Part shown: positions 1 through 7,473 of the stretch, one piece after another
Layout: the number at the start of each line of letters is the position of its first letter
Numbering within the stretch: position 1 is the stretch's first letter
Assembly (NCBI GenBank): GCA_965603075.1
Contig: CBFDBO010000002.1
Span: 186,001 to 250,000 of the forward strand
DNA length: 64,000 bases
From: JABJOR01 sp965603075
GTDB taxonomy: Bacteria > Pseudomonadota > Alphaproteobacteria > Rhodospirillales > Casp-alpha2
Reading direction: 5' to 3'
Position numbers and translations under genes: made by a program
The notes under the pieces: generated by a model
The model's database searches: none
The model's input: the letters and a program-made list of their open reading frames with translations, nothing else
Told to the model about the DNA's origin: nothing

Positions 1-424
1 TCTGGTGTGAGAGCGTGCGAACATGGAGATGAATGACAGCGTACCGGGGGCTAAGTTTACGTTCTTGATTATCCAAAGGCGGTAATGGACTGGCCGTCAG
101 ATCAACAATGGCGGTCTTCCCTTGTACGGGGTTGGAAAGTTCGAGGCCATTTTCAGTGACGGGTGTATTTTGCTCTATTGCGTGAAGGGCAAGCCTTTCC
201 AATGGCTTCGTCCCTGCAATAACGCTGGAAATACGCTGCAATTTTATGGCACTTAAGCTCTTGGAGAAAAAATGTTCAGCCGCATTGTTGGCATTGATAA
301 CAATGCCGTCTTCATCAAGCACAATGATGGGGATACCAAGAGCATTAAACACAGCAAGCATCGGGGGAGCATTCTCATCGCCACTGGTCGGATCAACCAA
401 TTTGAGCGCTGGTTTGTTGGTCAT
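1..424 (-). CDS. ntrB: Nitrogen regulation sensor kinase NtrB, N-terminal part (cut by window edge)
   Basis: The frame is open from an ATG at 424 to the window edge, giving 141 residues of an incomplete protein. The visible part is a PAS sensor domain, with the segment around VFNALGIPIIVLDEDG and the NANNAAEHFF stretch at about residues 25-55. The start codon overlaps the dusB stop codon by one base (TAATG), so the two genes are translationally coupled. The dusB(nifR3)-ntrB junction is a standard alphaproteobacterial arrangement, and this order is the main reason for the name. NtrB phosphorylates or dephosphorylates NtrC according to nitrogen status signalled by PII. The kinase domains lie outside the window, so another PAS kinase cannot be strictly excluded. 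Confidence 0.85.
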   Translation of the reverse strand, partial: MTNKPALKLVDPTSGDENAPPMLAVFNALGIPIIVLDEDGIVINANNAAEHFFSKSLSAIKLQRISSVIAGTKPLERLALHAIEQNTPVTENGLELSNPVQGKTAIVDLTASPLPPLDNQERKLSPRYAVIHLHVRTLSHQ

Positions 425-1407
425 TACGCGGCCATACGCTCGATCATAGGATCGAAGAAACCATGGATCAGTGCTTTAACTTTTTCAGTATCCAGTTCTC
501 GATTAACGTTGGCTCTAAACTCGGTTGCGCCATAATAGCCTTTTGAATACCAACCGATATGTTTACGCGCGATTTTGACACCGTGGTCGCCATAGAAGTC
601 GAGTAAGCTATCGTAATGTTCTAAGATACAGTCCCGCTGGGATAATAAATCGGGATCGGGCAGTGCCTCTCCGGTGGCCAGATAATGCCCTACTTGATTG
701 ATAAACCACGGCTTTCCATAGATGCCACGTCCAACCAGTACACCATCAGCCGTGGAGCGGTCCATGCATTCTTGGGCTTCTTCAAGCGTTGTGATATCAC
801 CATTGGCAAATACCGGAATGGAGACAGCATCTTTGACCTGGGCAATAAAGTCCCAATCGGCTCGACCTTTGTAGAACTGACACCGGGTCCGACCATGCAC
901 AGCTAGGGCCTGAATGCCGCAGTCTTCAGCAATTTTGGCGAGTTCGGGGGCGTTGCGGGTATTATCATCCCAACCCGTCCGCATTTTAAGCGTTACGGGG
1001 ATTTTAACGGCCTTTACAACAGCCTCAAGCAAGCGCCCTGCATGCTCGAGGTCTTGCATAAGTGCAGAACCCGCTTGACCATTAACGACTTTTTTAACCG
1101 GGCAACCCATGTTGATATCGATCAGGGCCGCACCGCGATCTTCGATAAGTTTTGCCGCTTCGGCCATAATATCGGCTTGGTAACCGGCGATTTGTACAGA
1201 CATGGGCACATCATCAATGCACACACTGGACATTTTAAGGGTCTTCCGCGCCGCATAAACCATGGCTTGAGAGGCAATCATTTCAGAAACCACCAAACCC
1301 GCACCAAAACTTTTGACCAAGCGTCGAAACGGCAAATCCGTTACGCCGCACATTGGGGCGAGTATAACATTGCTATCAAGCGTCACGTTACCGATTGTAA
1401 TCGACAT
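424..1407 (-). CDS. dusB: tRNA-dihydrouridine synthase DusB (NifR3 family)
   Basis: The 327-residue protein has the usual length of DusB. It is an FMN-dependent TIM-barrel enzyme that reduces specific uridines in tRNA to dihydrouridine. The N-terminus carries the family opening LAPMCGVTDLPFRRL, followed by the INMGCPVKKV active-site motif with the catalytic cysteine near residue 100. Further on come the phosphate- and FMN-binding VHGRTR, FANGDI and GVLVGRGIYGKPW segments. It lies directly before ntrB with a one-base stop/start overlap. In alphaproteobacteria this gene is historically called nifR3 because of its linkage to ntrBC. The function in tRNA modification is established for the family. 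Confidence 0.95.
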   Translation of the reverse strand: MSITIGNVTLDSNVILAPMCGVTDLPFRRLVKSFGAGLVVSEMIASQAMVYAARKTLKMSSVCIDDVPMSVQIAGYQADIMAEAAKLIEDRGAALIDINMGCPVKKVVNGQAGSALMQDLEHAGRLLEAVVKAVKIPVTLKMRTGWDDNTRNAPELAKIAEDCGIQALAVHGRTRCQFYKGRADWDFIAQVKDAVSIPVFANGDITTLEEAQECMDRSTADGVLVGRGIYGKPWFINQVGHYLATGEALPDPDLLSQRDCILEHYDSLLDFYGDHGVKIARKHIGWYSKGYYGATEFRANVNRELDTEKVKALIHGFFDPMIERMAA

Positions 1408-1517
1408 AGAATTCCAGCCTTCATTAAAATACTGCCTGCTTTTTAGGCATATTTAGCCAAAATAGCAACGTTTTGCTGATCGTTTATGCAATTAATTTAG
1501 CGACTAAGGGATTATGC

Positions 1518-2324
1518 TCAGCTTGATAACAGCACATCAGTGACAAATTTTACACCGGGATAGGCCAGTGTCAGGAGTAAATATGCCGCTAGGATTAATC
1601 TGGTGACCTGTTGCCCCCTCACCCCGCTTTTACGTTGCGCTATCAATAAAACCCCGATTACGACAAAGGCCAGCACAGCCAGCACCGTTTTATGGTCAAA
1701 GTGTAATAAAAAACCATCTTTGTTTAAAGATGCCGCCATGCCCGTGATAAGACCCAATCCCAATACCAATTCAGCGAAGCTGAGTAGTTTCAGTTGTAAG
1801 GTATCGCAATCTGCCATCGAGGGCAGTTTTTGGGTGAAGCTTGTGGGTTGTTTGTTCTTCAAAGATCGTTCACGCAAGTACCCCGCAAGGGCTGCGCAGG
1901 CCCCCGTTGTCACCACAGCGTAGGTGATCACCGATACCAACACATGGAAAAGCACCCAAGGGTTACTGTTGAAAGGCGTTTCTTGGGGCAGTGCGCCGGC
2001 ATTATCCCAAATGGTGGCGATTAGGGCGAGCAAGGCCATATAGGGCATGATTATAGGGGCTAATTGCCATCCCTGACGGGTCAGAATGCTCACCGCGCCA
2101 TAACAGGCCAGAGTACAGGCCACCGTTATCCAAAGGGTGCTGGCAAAATCGCTATGCCATCCCCCTTCGGAGCGTATAACCAACCATACAATGGGTCCAA
2201 CAACGGCGACGATTAACGTTGCCCAAAAGACAGCGTTGCGCTCAGACCTGCCACCAAAAGCAGCAAAAGTAGCTGGCAAGATGCAAGCAAAGGCAATAAA
2301 GCTATAAACTGTATTTCCGCTCAT
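1518..2324 (-). CDS. CcsA/YpjD-like inner-membrane protein of the cytochrome c assembly superfamily
   Basis: The 268-residue protein is almost entirely hydrophobic, with about eight predicted membrane helices. The central WVLFHVLVSVITYAVVTTGA segment (about residues 124-143) is typical of the CcsA/CcmC/YpjD superfamily, where a conserved histidine in this helix can contact heme. A second candidate heme-side histidine is in LLHFDHKTVLA near residue 205. The WWD tryptophan-rich loop of true CcmC/CcsA heme handlers is not seen. The protein therefore fits the YpjD-like branch, whose exact role is not settled. It stands alone between dusB and the divergent ispDF gene, with no other ccm gene nearby. 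Confidence 0.7.
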   Translation of the reverse strand: MSGNTVYSFIAFACILPATFAAFGGRSERNAVFWATLIVAVVGPIVWLVIRSEGGWHSDFASTLWITVACTLACYGAVSILTRQGWQLAPIIMPYMALLALIATIWDNAGALPQETPFNSNPWVLFHVLVSVITYAVVTTGACAALAGYLRERSLKNKQPTSFTQKLPSMADCDTLQLKLLSFAELVLGLGLITGMAASLNKDGFLLHFDHKTVLAVLAFVVIGVLLIAQRKSGVRGQQVTRLILAAYLLLTLAYPGVKFVTDVLLSS

Positions 2325-2513
2325 GAAACCGGGTTGTCCTGTATCGTCCTGTTAATAACACATAATTACACGCTAGCGTAATTCTGAATAATTCTTTGGC
2401 AAGTCCATGTTTGGTCGTAAAGTCGGTGGATTGTAAAGTCATTTTAACATGGCACAAAACCTTGTAGAAGTCCTTATGAGTATTATTAACGTTTATCTGG
2501 ATAATAAATAAAA

Positions 2514-3689
2514 ATGAACTGTATTGCTATCGTTGTTGGAGCTGGGCGTGGATCTCGCGCAGGCGAAGGTTTGCCTAAGCAATACCGCACAATTGGCAAT
2601 ACACCCATTGTGCGTATGAGCCTGAGCACTTTTTTGAACCATGAAAGTGTCACCGCCGTATGCCCGGTTATCCATACGGATGACGCAGAACTATTTACCA
2701 GTGCCACAGTGGGACTTGATCTATTGCCGGCCATTTCTGGGGGGGCGACGCGCCAGCAATCGGTCCTTAATGGACTAAATGCCATCGCGGGATTAAATCC
2801 GGATGTGGTCTTGATCCATGATGCCGCGCGACCTTTTGTATCCCCCGTTATTATTAATAACGTGATTGAAGCGCTTAAAGATCATGCGGGTGCCATCCCG
2901 GCATTAAGGGTCGTTGATACTTTAAAACGCGGCACTCAGGATCAAACAATCGACACCACGGTCTCTCGCGATGATTTATGGCGGGCACAAACGCCCCAAG
3001 GTTTTCGTTATAAAGACATTGTTGCCGCCCACCATCAAAGCAAGGTTGAGGATAATCACAGCGATGATGCCTCAATTGCGGAATCCGCTGGTTTGGCGGT
3101 CGTGATGGTTGAGGGTGACGAAAGGAATATTAAAGTGACAACACCGCAAGACTTTGAACGGGCGGACGCATTATTGGGTCCGCTTGAAACCCGCACAGGC
3201 ATGGGATTTGATGTGCACCGATTTAGCGCAGGCGATCATGTAACCCTATGCGGGGTTGAAATTCCCTATGATCAGACATTGTTGGGGCATTCTGACGCCG
3301 ATGTTGCGATGCACGCACTTACCGACGCGCTTTATGGCTGTGTGGGGGCTGGTGATATCGGCACCCATTTCCCACCTGATCAGGAGAAATGGCGGGGGGT
3401 GTCTTCTGCTATTTTCCTCAACCATGCGGGGGAAACCGTCAAGAATGCAAGGGGACGGATAAGCAATATTGATCTGACAATAATATGTGAGCAGCCTAAA
3501 ATTGGCCCGCACCGCGCGGCCATGGTGGCCCGGATTAGTGATATCTTAAAGCTCGATCCTTCCCGGATCAGCATCAAGGCAACGACAACCGAAAAGCTAG
3601 GTTTTACGGGACGGAGTGAAGGAATTGCAGCCCAGGCGGTGGCAACGATAATGATGCCGTTATTGATGTCGCCCCGCGCAGTAGAATGA
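2514..3689 (+). CDS. ispDF: Bifunctional IspD/IspF enzyme of the MEP isoprenoid pathway
   Basis: This 391-residue fusion joins two non-consecutive steps of isopentenyl diphosphate synthesis. Residues 1 to about 220 are the cytidylyltransferase IspD, seen in VGAGRGSRAGEGLPKQY near the start (nucleotide-binding loop) and in IHDAARPFV. Residues from about 228 onward are the cyclodiphosphate synthase IspF, seen in GMGFDVHRF and LLGHSDADVAMHALTDAL (metal-binding Asp and His), and in ISIKATTTEKLGFTGR near the end. IspDF fusions are common in alphaproteobacteria and epsilonproteobacteria. The gene is divergent from the CcsA-like gene and is followed 64 bp later by a small conserved gene that may share its transcript. 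Confidence 0.96.
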   Translation: MNCIAIVVGAGRGSRAGEGLPKQYRTIGNTPIVRMSLSTFLNHESVTAVCPVIHTDDAELFTSATVGLDLLPAISGGATRQQSVLNGLNAIAGLNPDVVLIHDAARPFVSPVIINNVIEALKDHAGAIPALRVVDTLKRGTQDQTIDTTVSRDDLWRAQTPQGFRYKDIVAAHHQSKVEDNHSDDASIAESAGLAVVMVEGDERNIKVTTPQDFERADALLGPLETRTGMGFDVHRFSAGDHVTLCGVEIPYDQTLLGHSDADVAMHALTDALYGCVGAGDIGTHFPPDQEKWRGVSSAIFLNHAGETVKNARGRISNIDLTIICEQPKIGPHRAAMVARISDILKLDPSRISIKATTTEKLGFTGRSEGIAAQAVATIMMPLLMSPRAVE

Positions 3690-3753
3690 TTATAGTAGGA
3701 TATTGAGGCAAATTCGGGTATCATCGTACAGTAATAATGTTCAGGAGATACCC

Positions 3754-4107
3754 GTGAGTAAGAGCCAGAAGAATGGTGATAACAGTAATAACGGTGATAT
3801 GAGTAAAAACGCTGAGAACCGCGTTTATGTGTTGCCTGTCTTAAACAAGCGCAACAAACGTAAAACGAGGGGAACTGGTGGTGTAGAACTTTCAGATTCT
3901 CAACGTCGTTGGTTATCTCGTGGGGTTGATCAAGCCGGTGGTAAGCTGCCGCTGTTTGATGAAGAAGGACAACGTTATAGCGAGAAAACAATTCGAAGTT
4001 GTTTGACGAAAGGCCTTGCTGAGCCTTGGTTTGAGAACCCGATCAAACCGGATTGGCTGATCTGTCGTTTGACCGATACGGGCCGTCAGGCCGTATCGGC
4101 GGAATAA
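3754..4107 (+). CDS. Small basic protein of unknown function, possible winged-helix-like C-terminus
   Basis: I do not recognise this 117-residue protein. The GTG start at 3754 is chosen because AGGAGA lies five bases before it; a longer frame begins at 3703 without such a site. Residues 1-25 are Asn/Ser/Lys-rich low complexity, and about 30-40 are strongly basic (NKRNKRKTR). The last 70 residues resemble small winged-helix proteins in pattern: LSDSQRRWL, then SEKTIRSCLTKGLAEPW, then LICRLTDTGRQAV. That resemblance is by eye and is not a family assignment. The coding end contains a 9-bp-arm hairpin (4073-4099, CCGATACGG and CCGTATCGG). The gene follows ispDF closely on the same strand. Confidence 0.65.
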   Translation: MSKSQKNGDNSNNGDMSKNAENRVYVLPVLNKRNKRKTRGTGGVELSDSQRRWLSRGVDQAGGKLPLFDEEGQRYSEKTIRSCLTKGLAEPWFENPIKPDWLICRLTDTGRQAVSAE

Positions 4108-4171
4108 GCCCCCCTTAATCATTACACAATTGAATCGATTGGAATACAACTCTATCTGCAATTGAAGTTGA

Positions 4172-4522
4172 TTGTTGCCTCACCGTTTCATTTCACCCCA
4201 AGATGAAAAATATACCGTGTCTGATTCAGAAAATAAAATGTCTCCTCCGACAAAAACGCGCCCCACAAAGCTGGCGATTTGTGTCAATAAACGCTTCAGC
4301 GATAAGCCATCCTGTGCGTCACGGGGCAGTGTGGAAATTGCGGATGCCATAGAAGCAGGTCTTGCGGAGAGAAATATTGCGATCCCGCTTGAGCGTATAA
4401 TCTGTTTTGGTATGTGCAGCCAAGGCCCCAGTATGCGTCTCATACCCAAGGGTGAATTTTTTAAACAGGTAAAATTAGCCGATGTTCCGGGAATTCTCGA
4501 TGAACTAGAGCGCGAAATCTAA
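4172..4522 (+). CDS. Thioredoxin-like [2Fe-2S] ferredoxin domain protein
   Basis: The 116-residue frame contains four cysteines in the thioredoxin-like ferredoxin pattern: C-x10-C in CVNKRFSDKPSC and, about 30 residues later, C-x3-C in CFGMC. This pattern ligates a [2Fe-2S] cluster in the NuoE-like/Shethna ferredoxin fold, so the protein is probably a small soluble electron carrier. The start is uncertain. The longest frame opens with TTG at 4172, while a GTG at 4217 and an ATG at 4238 are also in frame and none has a convincing ribosome site. The conserved domain starts around residue 33, so any of them would keep it. It is the last + strand gene before a candidate small RNA and a terminator. 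Confidence 0.7.
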   Translation: MLPHRFISPQDEKYTVSDSENKMSPPTKTRPTKLAICVNKRFSDKPSCASRGSVEIADAIEAGLAERNIAIPLERIICFGMCSQGPSMRLIPKGEFFKQVKLADVPGILDELEREI

Positions 4523-4545
4523 TTAATAGTTATTATATGCCTTAG

Positions 4546-4561
4546 TGTGATGTGTGTCACA
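4546..4561 (+). promoter_or_regulatory. Perfect CRP-type operator with class II promoter geometry
   Basis: The sequence TGTGATGTGTGTCACA is an exact TGTGA-N6-TCACA dyad, the consensus site of CRP-family regulators. Its centre is at 4553.5. A -10-like TATTGT lies at 4584-4589, which predicts a transcript start near 4595. The operator would then be centred at -41.5, exactly the position of a class II activator site. No good -35 hexamer is present, which fits an activator-dependent promoter. Whether the host regulator is a cAMP-type CRP or another family member cannot be told from sequence. Confidence 0.6.
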
Positions 4562-4594
4562 GCCACGGCAATTTAAATATCGCTATTGTACATG

Positions 4595-4682
4595 CATGGA
4601 AGAGACCTTGTTAATTCAGGGTCGCCCTTCCCTCAAGAGCGCAGACTTTACGGTCGACACATTGTGTCGGCCGTTTTTTTTA
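4595..4682 (+). ncRNA. Candidate trans-acting small RNA under the CRP-type site
   Basis: Between two convergent genes lies a non-coding stretch with the architecture of an alphaproteobacterial small RNA. A hairpin at 4604-4623 pairs GACCTTG with CAGGGTC around TTAATT. It is followed by an unpaired C/U-rich linker, GCCCTTCCCTC (4624-4634), which resembles an anti-Shine-Dalgarno seed. A strong Rho-independent terminator closes it at 4651-4682. The predicted length is about 85 nt. Start and function are inferred, and I could not match it to a named RNA family. Confidence 0.45.
4651..4682 (+). terminator. Rho-independent terminator
   Basis: CGGTCGACACA pairs with TGTGTCGGCCG (one G-T wobble) and is followed by a run of eight T on the + strand. 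It ends transcription of the candidate small RNA and of the upstream ferredoxin-like gene, 17 bp before the end of the convergent transporter gene. Confidence 0.85.
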
Positions 4683-4698
4683 TTCATATCCAGAGTAA

Positions 4699-5607
4699 TT
4701 AGTAGTTAGGGGGGGTATCGACGGATGTAATGGTATCTTTGATAGAGCGCGCGCGTTCGCGTAGAGAAATAAAGATACCTGAGGCAATAACGATTCCCGC
4801 CCCCGTCCATGTCCAAAAATCTGGGAAGTCATTAAAGACGACCCAGCCCAACAGCGTCGCAACGATAATCTCTGAATAGCTGAAGGGTGCCAAAAACGAG
4901 GCTTCTGCATAATCGAAGGCCTTGATAAAGAAGAAGTGGCATAAGGCACCGGAGATCCCCATCCATGCCATAAGGCCCACGTGTTCAAGGGGAACACTCT
5001 GCCAATAAAATGGCAGCGCCGCCGTCATGATCACGGTGCCCAGTAATGCTGTGAAGGCCAGTGTAACAAGAGTTGGGGCTGATCCAGATAGCTTTCGGGT
5101 CGCCATTGAATAACACGCATAAAGAACACCCGTGCCGACGGCCATGAGCGAACCAATTCCCATAGAATCACCAGAAGGACGGATAATGATGACCGCCCCT
5201 AAAAACCCAACAAAAACCGCAATAATGCGAAATTTTCCAATACTTTCACCCAAAACAAAGGGGGATAACAAGGTGACTAATAAGGGGGATATAAAAGTGA
5301 TCGCCAGCGCATCCGCAAGCGGCATATATACAATGGCACCAAAGAAACAAAGTGTCGCCCCGAGAAGAAAGCCCCCGCGTACCACCTGTAAGCCAAATTG
5401 ATCAGGTTTTAAGACCCCAAGTCCGTATTTATAGAGAACAATGGGCATGAGAAAAATAAAATGGAAAAAATACCGGCCCCACGTCACCTGCATTACAGGC
5501 ATATGATCACCCAAATATTTGGCAGCAATATCCATGGTCGGCATAATGGAAAATGCCAGTAGATAGATCGCAACACCGATCAGACGATTGTTTGCACTCT
5601 CTGACAC
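4699..5607 (-). CDS. DMT-superfamily (EamA) membrane transporter
   Basis: The 302-residue protein has ten predicted membrane helices arranged as two EamA repeats of about 140 residues. The first runs from MPTMDIAAKYLG to the GFLGAVIIIRP segment near residue 155. The second runs from about 165 to GIVIASGIFISLRERA near 285. Conserved EamA features visible are the PLADALAITFISPLLVTLLSPFVLGE stretch in repeat one and the APFSYSEIIVATLLGWVVFNDFP stretch in repeat two. Such transporters export or import small metabolites, and the substrate cannot be predicted. A second DMT gene with the same outline is at 41701. The gene is monocistronic, between tRNA-Pro and the convergent small-RNA region. Confidence 0.88.
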   Translation of the reverse strand: MSESANNRLIGVAIYLLAFSIMPTMDIAAKYLGDHMPVMQVTWGRYFFHFIFLMPIVLYKYGLGVLKPDQFGLQVVRGGFLLGATLCFFGAIVYMPLADALAITFISPLLVTLLSPFVLGESIGKFRIIAVFVGFLGAVIIIRPSGDSMGIGSLMAVGTGVLYACYSMATRKLSGSAPTLVTLAFTALLGTVIMTAALPFYWQSVPLEHVGLMAWMGISGALCHFFFIKAFDYAEASFLAPFSYSEIIVATLLGWVVFNDFPDFWTWTGAGIVIASGIFISLRERARSIKDTITSVDTPPNY

Positions 5608-5648
5608 CGGGCGCCTCTATCATAATCTAAAATGAATGATTGGAAAAT

Positions 5649-5725
5649 TGGTCGGAGCGGCGGGATTTGAACCCACGACCCCTTGTCCCCCAGACAAGTG
5701 CGCTACCAGGCTGCGCTACGCTCCG
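5649..5725 (-). tRNA. tRNA-Pro (anticodon GGG)
   Basis: On the minus strand a complete cloverleaf can be drawn. The acceptor stem is CGGAGCG with CGCTCCG, the anticodon stem is CTTGT with ACAAG, and the seven-base loop CTGGGGG places the anticodon GGG at positions 34-36. The T arm is GTGGGTTCAAATCCCGC. The 3' CCA is encoded. It decodes CCC and CCU proline codons. No direct repeat or integrase is seen beside it. Confidence 0.96.
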
Positions 5726-5778
5726 ACTGCGGGAATATTTAGGGTTTTCTATAGTTCTTGGCAAGCTTTAATACGCAT

Positions 5779-5815
5779 AAAAGCCCCGGCATAAATATAA
5801 ATATTCATGCCGGGG
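5779..5815 (-). terminator. Rho-independent terminator of the ectC gene
   Basis: Read on the minus strand, CCCCGGCAT pairs perfectly with ATGCCGGGG around a 14-base AT-rich loop, and the stem is followed by CTTTTAT. It sits 22 bp after the ectC stop codon. Confidence 0.8.
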
Positions 5816-5837
5816 GTGATCGAAATCCTACTTCTGC

Positions 5838-6224
5838 TTAAGCGTCCGCTTCGGCGTAGCCACCGTTTTCGTCATTAATTTCGCCCCCGATGAGCGGCGG
5901 GTTGAAAATGGCGATGGCTTTTACTTCGGTGTCCAAGCGATAGCGGTGACGTTCGTGTTTATCAAAGGCGTAAAATACGCCGGGGTATAGTTTGTAAACT
6001 TCACCTGTTTCCATGATTTCCACTTCGCCCGTTCCTTCTAGAACATAGACAGCTTCAATGTGGTTTTTGTGCTCAACTTCTAGGTTGATATCCGTCATGC
6101 CCGTGGCTTCGGTAACGGTGAAGCCCAGATTGTCTTCGGCAAGTGCCAGTCGAATGCTGACAAAACCATCGGCTTGTACGTATCTTTTTGTGCCTTTTAA
6201 GTCGTCTGCTGAGTGATAAATCAT
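5838..6224 (-). CDS. ectC: L-ectoine synthase EctC, encoded without ectA or ectB
   Basis: The 128-residue protein is a full-length EctC cupin. EctC closes N-gamma-acetyl-L-2,4-diaminobutyrate into the compatible solute ectoine. The iron ligands described for the family (Glu57, Tyr85, His93) are present at exactly those positions, within HIEAVYVLEGTGEVE and PGVFYAFDKHERHRY. The C-terminal IFNPPLIGGEINDENGGY block is also typical. An AGGGAT ribosome site precedes the ATG. The normal partners ectA and ectB (and ask or ectD) are absent here. The gene has its own terminator and stands between a tRNA and an unrelated sugar epimerase. Orphan EctC proteins are known from bacteria thought to scavenge precursors, so the role here is uncertain although the enzyme looks intact. 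Confidence 0.9.
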   Translation of the reverse strand: MIYHSADDLKGTKRYVQADGFVSIRLALAEDNLGFTVTEATGMTDINLEVEHKNHIEAVYVLEGTGEVEIMETGEVYKLYPGVFYAFDKHERHRYRLDTEVKAIAIFNPPLIGGEINDENGGYAEADA

Positions 6225-6312
6225 GGTTTTAATCCCTGTTGTAAAAGTGGTTTAATGTGTTGTTTTTGTTTAAAATCATTTATAAGAGGTCTTCTGAAAA
6301 TCGAGAATACAA

Positions 6313-7224
6313 ATGAATAAAATAATAACAATTAGTTCCTCTGAAGCAAGCGCCTCGCTCTGCCTATCAAGTGGTTGTCTTACCCACTATAGCTTCAACA
6401 GAACGCCTGAAAATAGCTTTAATGTGTTACGCCCTTTCACGGCGCAAAGTGATGAGAATATTGACCCTTTAAAGACATCTAGTTTCCCTCTTATCCCCTA
6501 CTCTAACCGTATCAAAAATGGTCATTTTAGCTATGATGGAATTGATTATCAGGTTCCGTTGAATTTTGGCGAGCACCCTCACAGTATCCACGGCGTTGGG
6601 TGGCAGAGTTTATGGAATTTAAAACAACAATCTGAAAGCAGCGTTACGATAACTCTGGATTATGCTGGACCCGGTTGGCCGCATGCATTTTCAGCCACGC
6701 AAACTATAGCGTTAGATGGTAAAACCTTAACCCATAAGATATCCTTATCCAATACCAGCGATACGGCCTTTCCTGCTGGGCTTGGGATGCATCCTTATTT
6801 TCCACGCCATGGTGGGGCGATATTACAGGCTGATGTTGATTCTGTTTGGCTTAATGATGAAACATGTATGCCAATTGAGCTTGCCCCCATTTCAAACCAC
6901 AATGACACCGATCATTGGAATTTATCTGAAGGTTCTGCCGTTGAGACTTTGTTATGTGATAATTTGTTCCAAACATGGTCCCGAAAAGCACACATTAGCT
7001 GGCCAAATGATGGGGTATCTGTGGATTTGACGGCATCAAATGATTTGGATCGATTGATGGTCTATGCACCGGAGGGTGAGAACTTCTTTTGTGTGGAGCC
7101 TGTCTCGCATATCACAGATGCCTTTAACCTTTCCGACCAAGGAATGTCGAAGGGTGACAGTGGGTCTAAAACTCTTGCACCGGGCGAGAATTGGACGGTT
7201 TGGATGAAACTTACCCCTACTTAA
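6313..7224 (+). CDS. Aldose 1-epimerase (galactose mutarotase family)
   Basis: The 303-residue protein has the GalM beta-sandwich signature motifs. SFPLIPYSNRIKNGHF near residue 57 binds sugar. Catalytic residues are visible as His in GLGMHPYFPR (about residue 159) and Glu in FFCVEPVSHITDAFN (about residue 262). The enzyme interconverts alpha and beta anomers of aldoses in the cytoplasm. It is transcribed alone, divergent from ectC. It is 12 kb from the sugar-acid catabolic island, whose first enzyme would use one anomer of a pentose, so a metabolic link is possible but not shown by position. Confidence 0.88.
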   Translation: MNKIITISSSEASASLCLSSGCLTHYSFNRTPENSFNVLRPFTAQSDENIDPLKTSSFPLIPYSNRIKNGHFSYDGIDYQVPLNFGEHPHSIHGVGWQSLWNLKQQSESSVTITLDYAGPGWPHAFSATQTIALDGKTLTHKISLSNTSDTAFPAGLGMHPYFPRHGGAILQADVDSVWLNDETCMPIELAPISNHNDTDHWNLSEGSAVETLLCDNLFQTWSRKAHISWPNDGVSVDLTASNDLDRLMVYAPEGENFFCVEPVSHITDAFNLSDQGMSKGDSGSKTLAPGENWTVWMKLTPT

Positions 7225-7473
7225 GTTTTTCTTTTAGCCACCACTTTTTGATAAAGCCCGCCAAAAAAGGTCTGTTTGCTCCATTCAAAGTCGCTTCAGT
7301 GTGTGCGCTATCTCTTAGTGTGATTTCTAAAACTATGAGATGAAATCTCTTCCAAAATTTGCAAGGTTTAGGTAGGCTTAAATCGACTTGAGGGTTAACT
7401 TGTAAATATCATAGTAGAATTGGAAACCATCTTTCCATCCAGGACTTTGCTGGTTCATTCAGGACATCATGTA

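Noticed and set aside
2452..2468. Sigma-54-like TGGCAC...TTG before ispDF
   Set aside because: The spacing between the GG and TTG elements is one base too long and the final C is missing; a housekeeping gene is also an unlikely target.
3380..3991. 203-codon minus-strand frame across the ispDF end and the next gene
   Set aside because: It overlaps two better supported + strand genes, has no recognisable motif and no ribosome site.
5649..5725. tRNA-Pro as attachment site of an integrated element
   Set aside because: No integrase, no direct repeat of the tRNA 3' end and no foreign-looking genes lie on either side.
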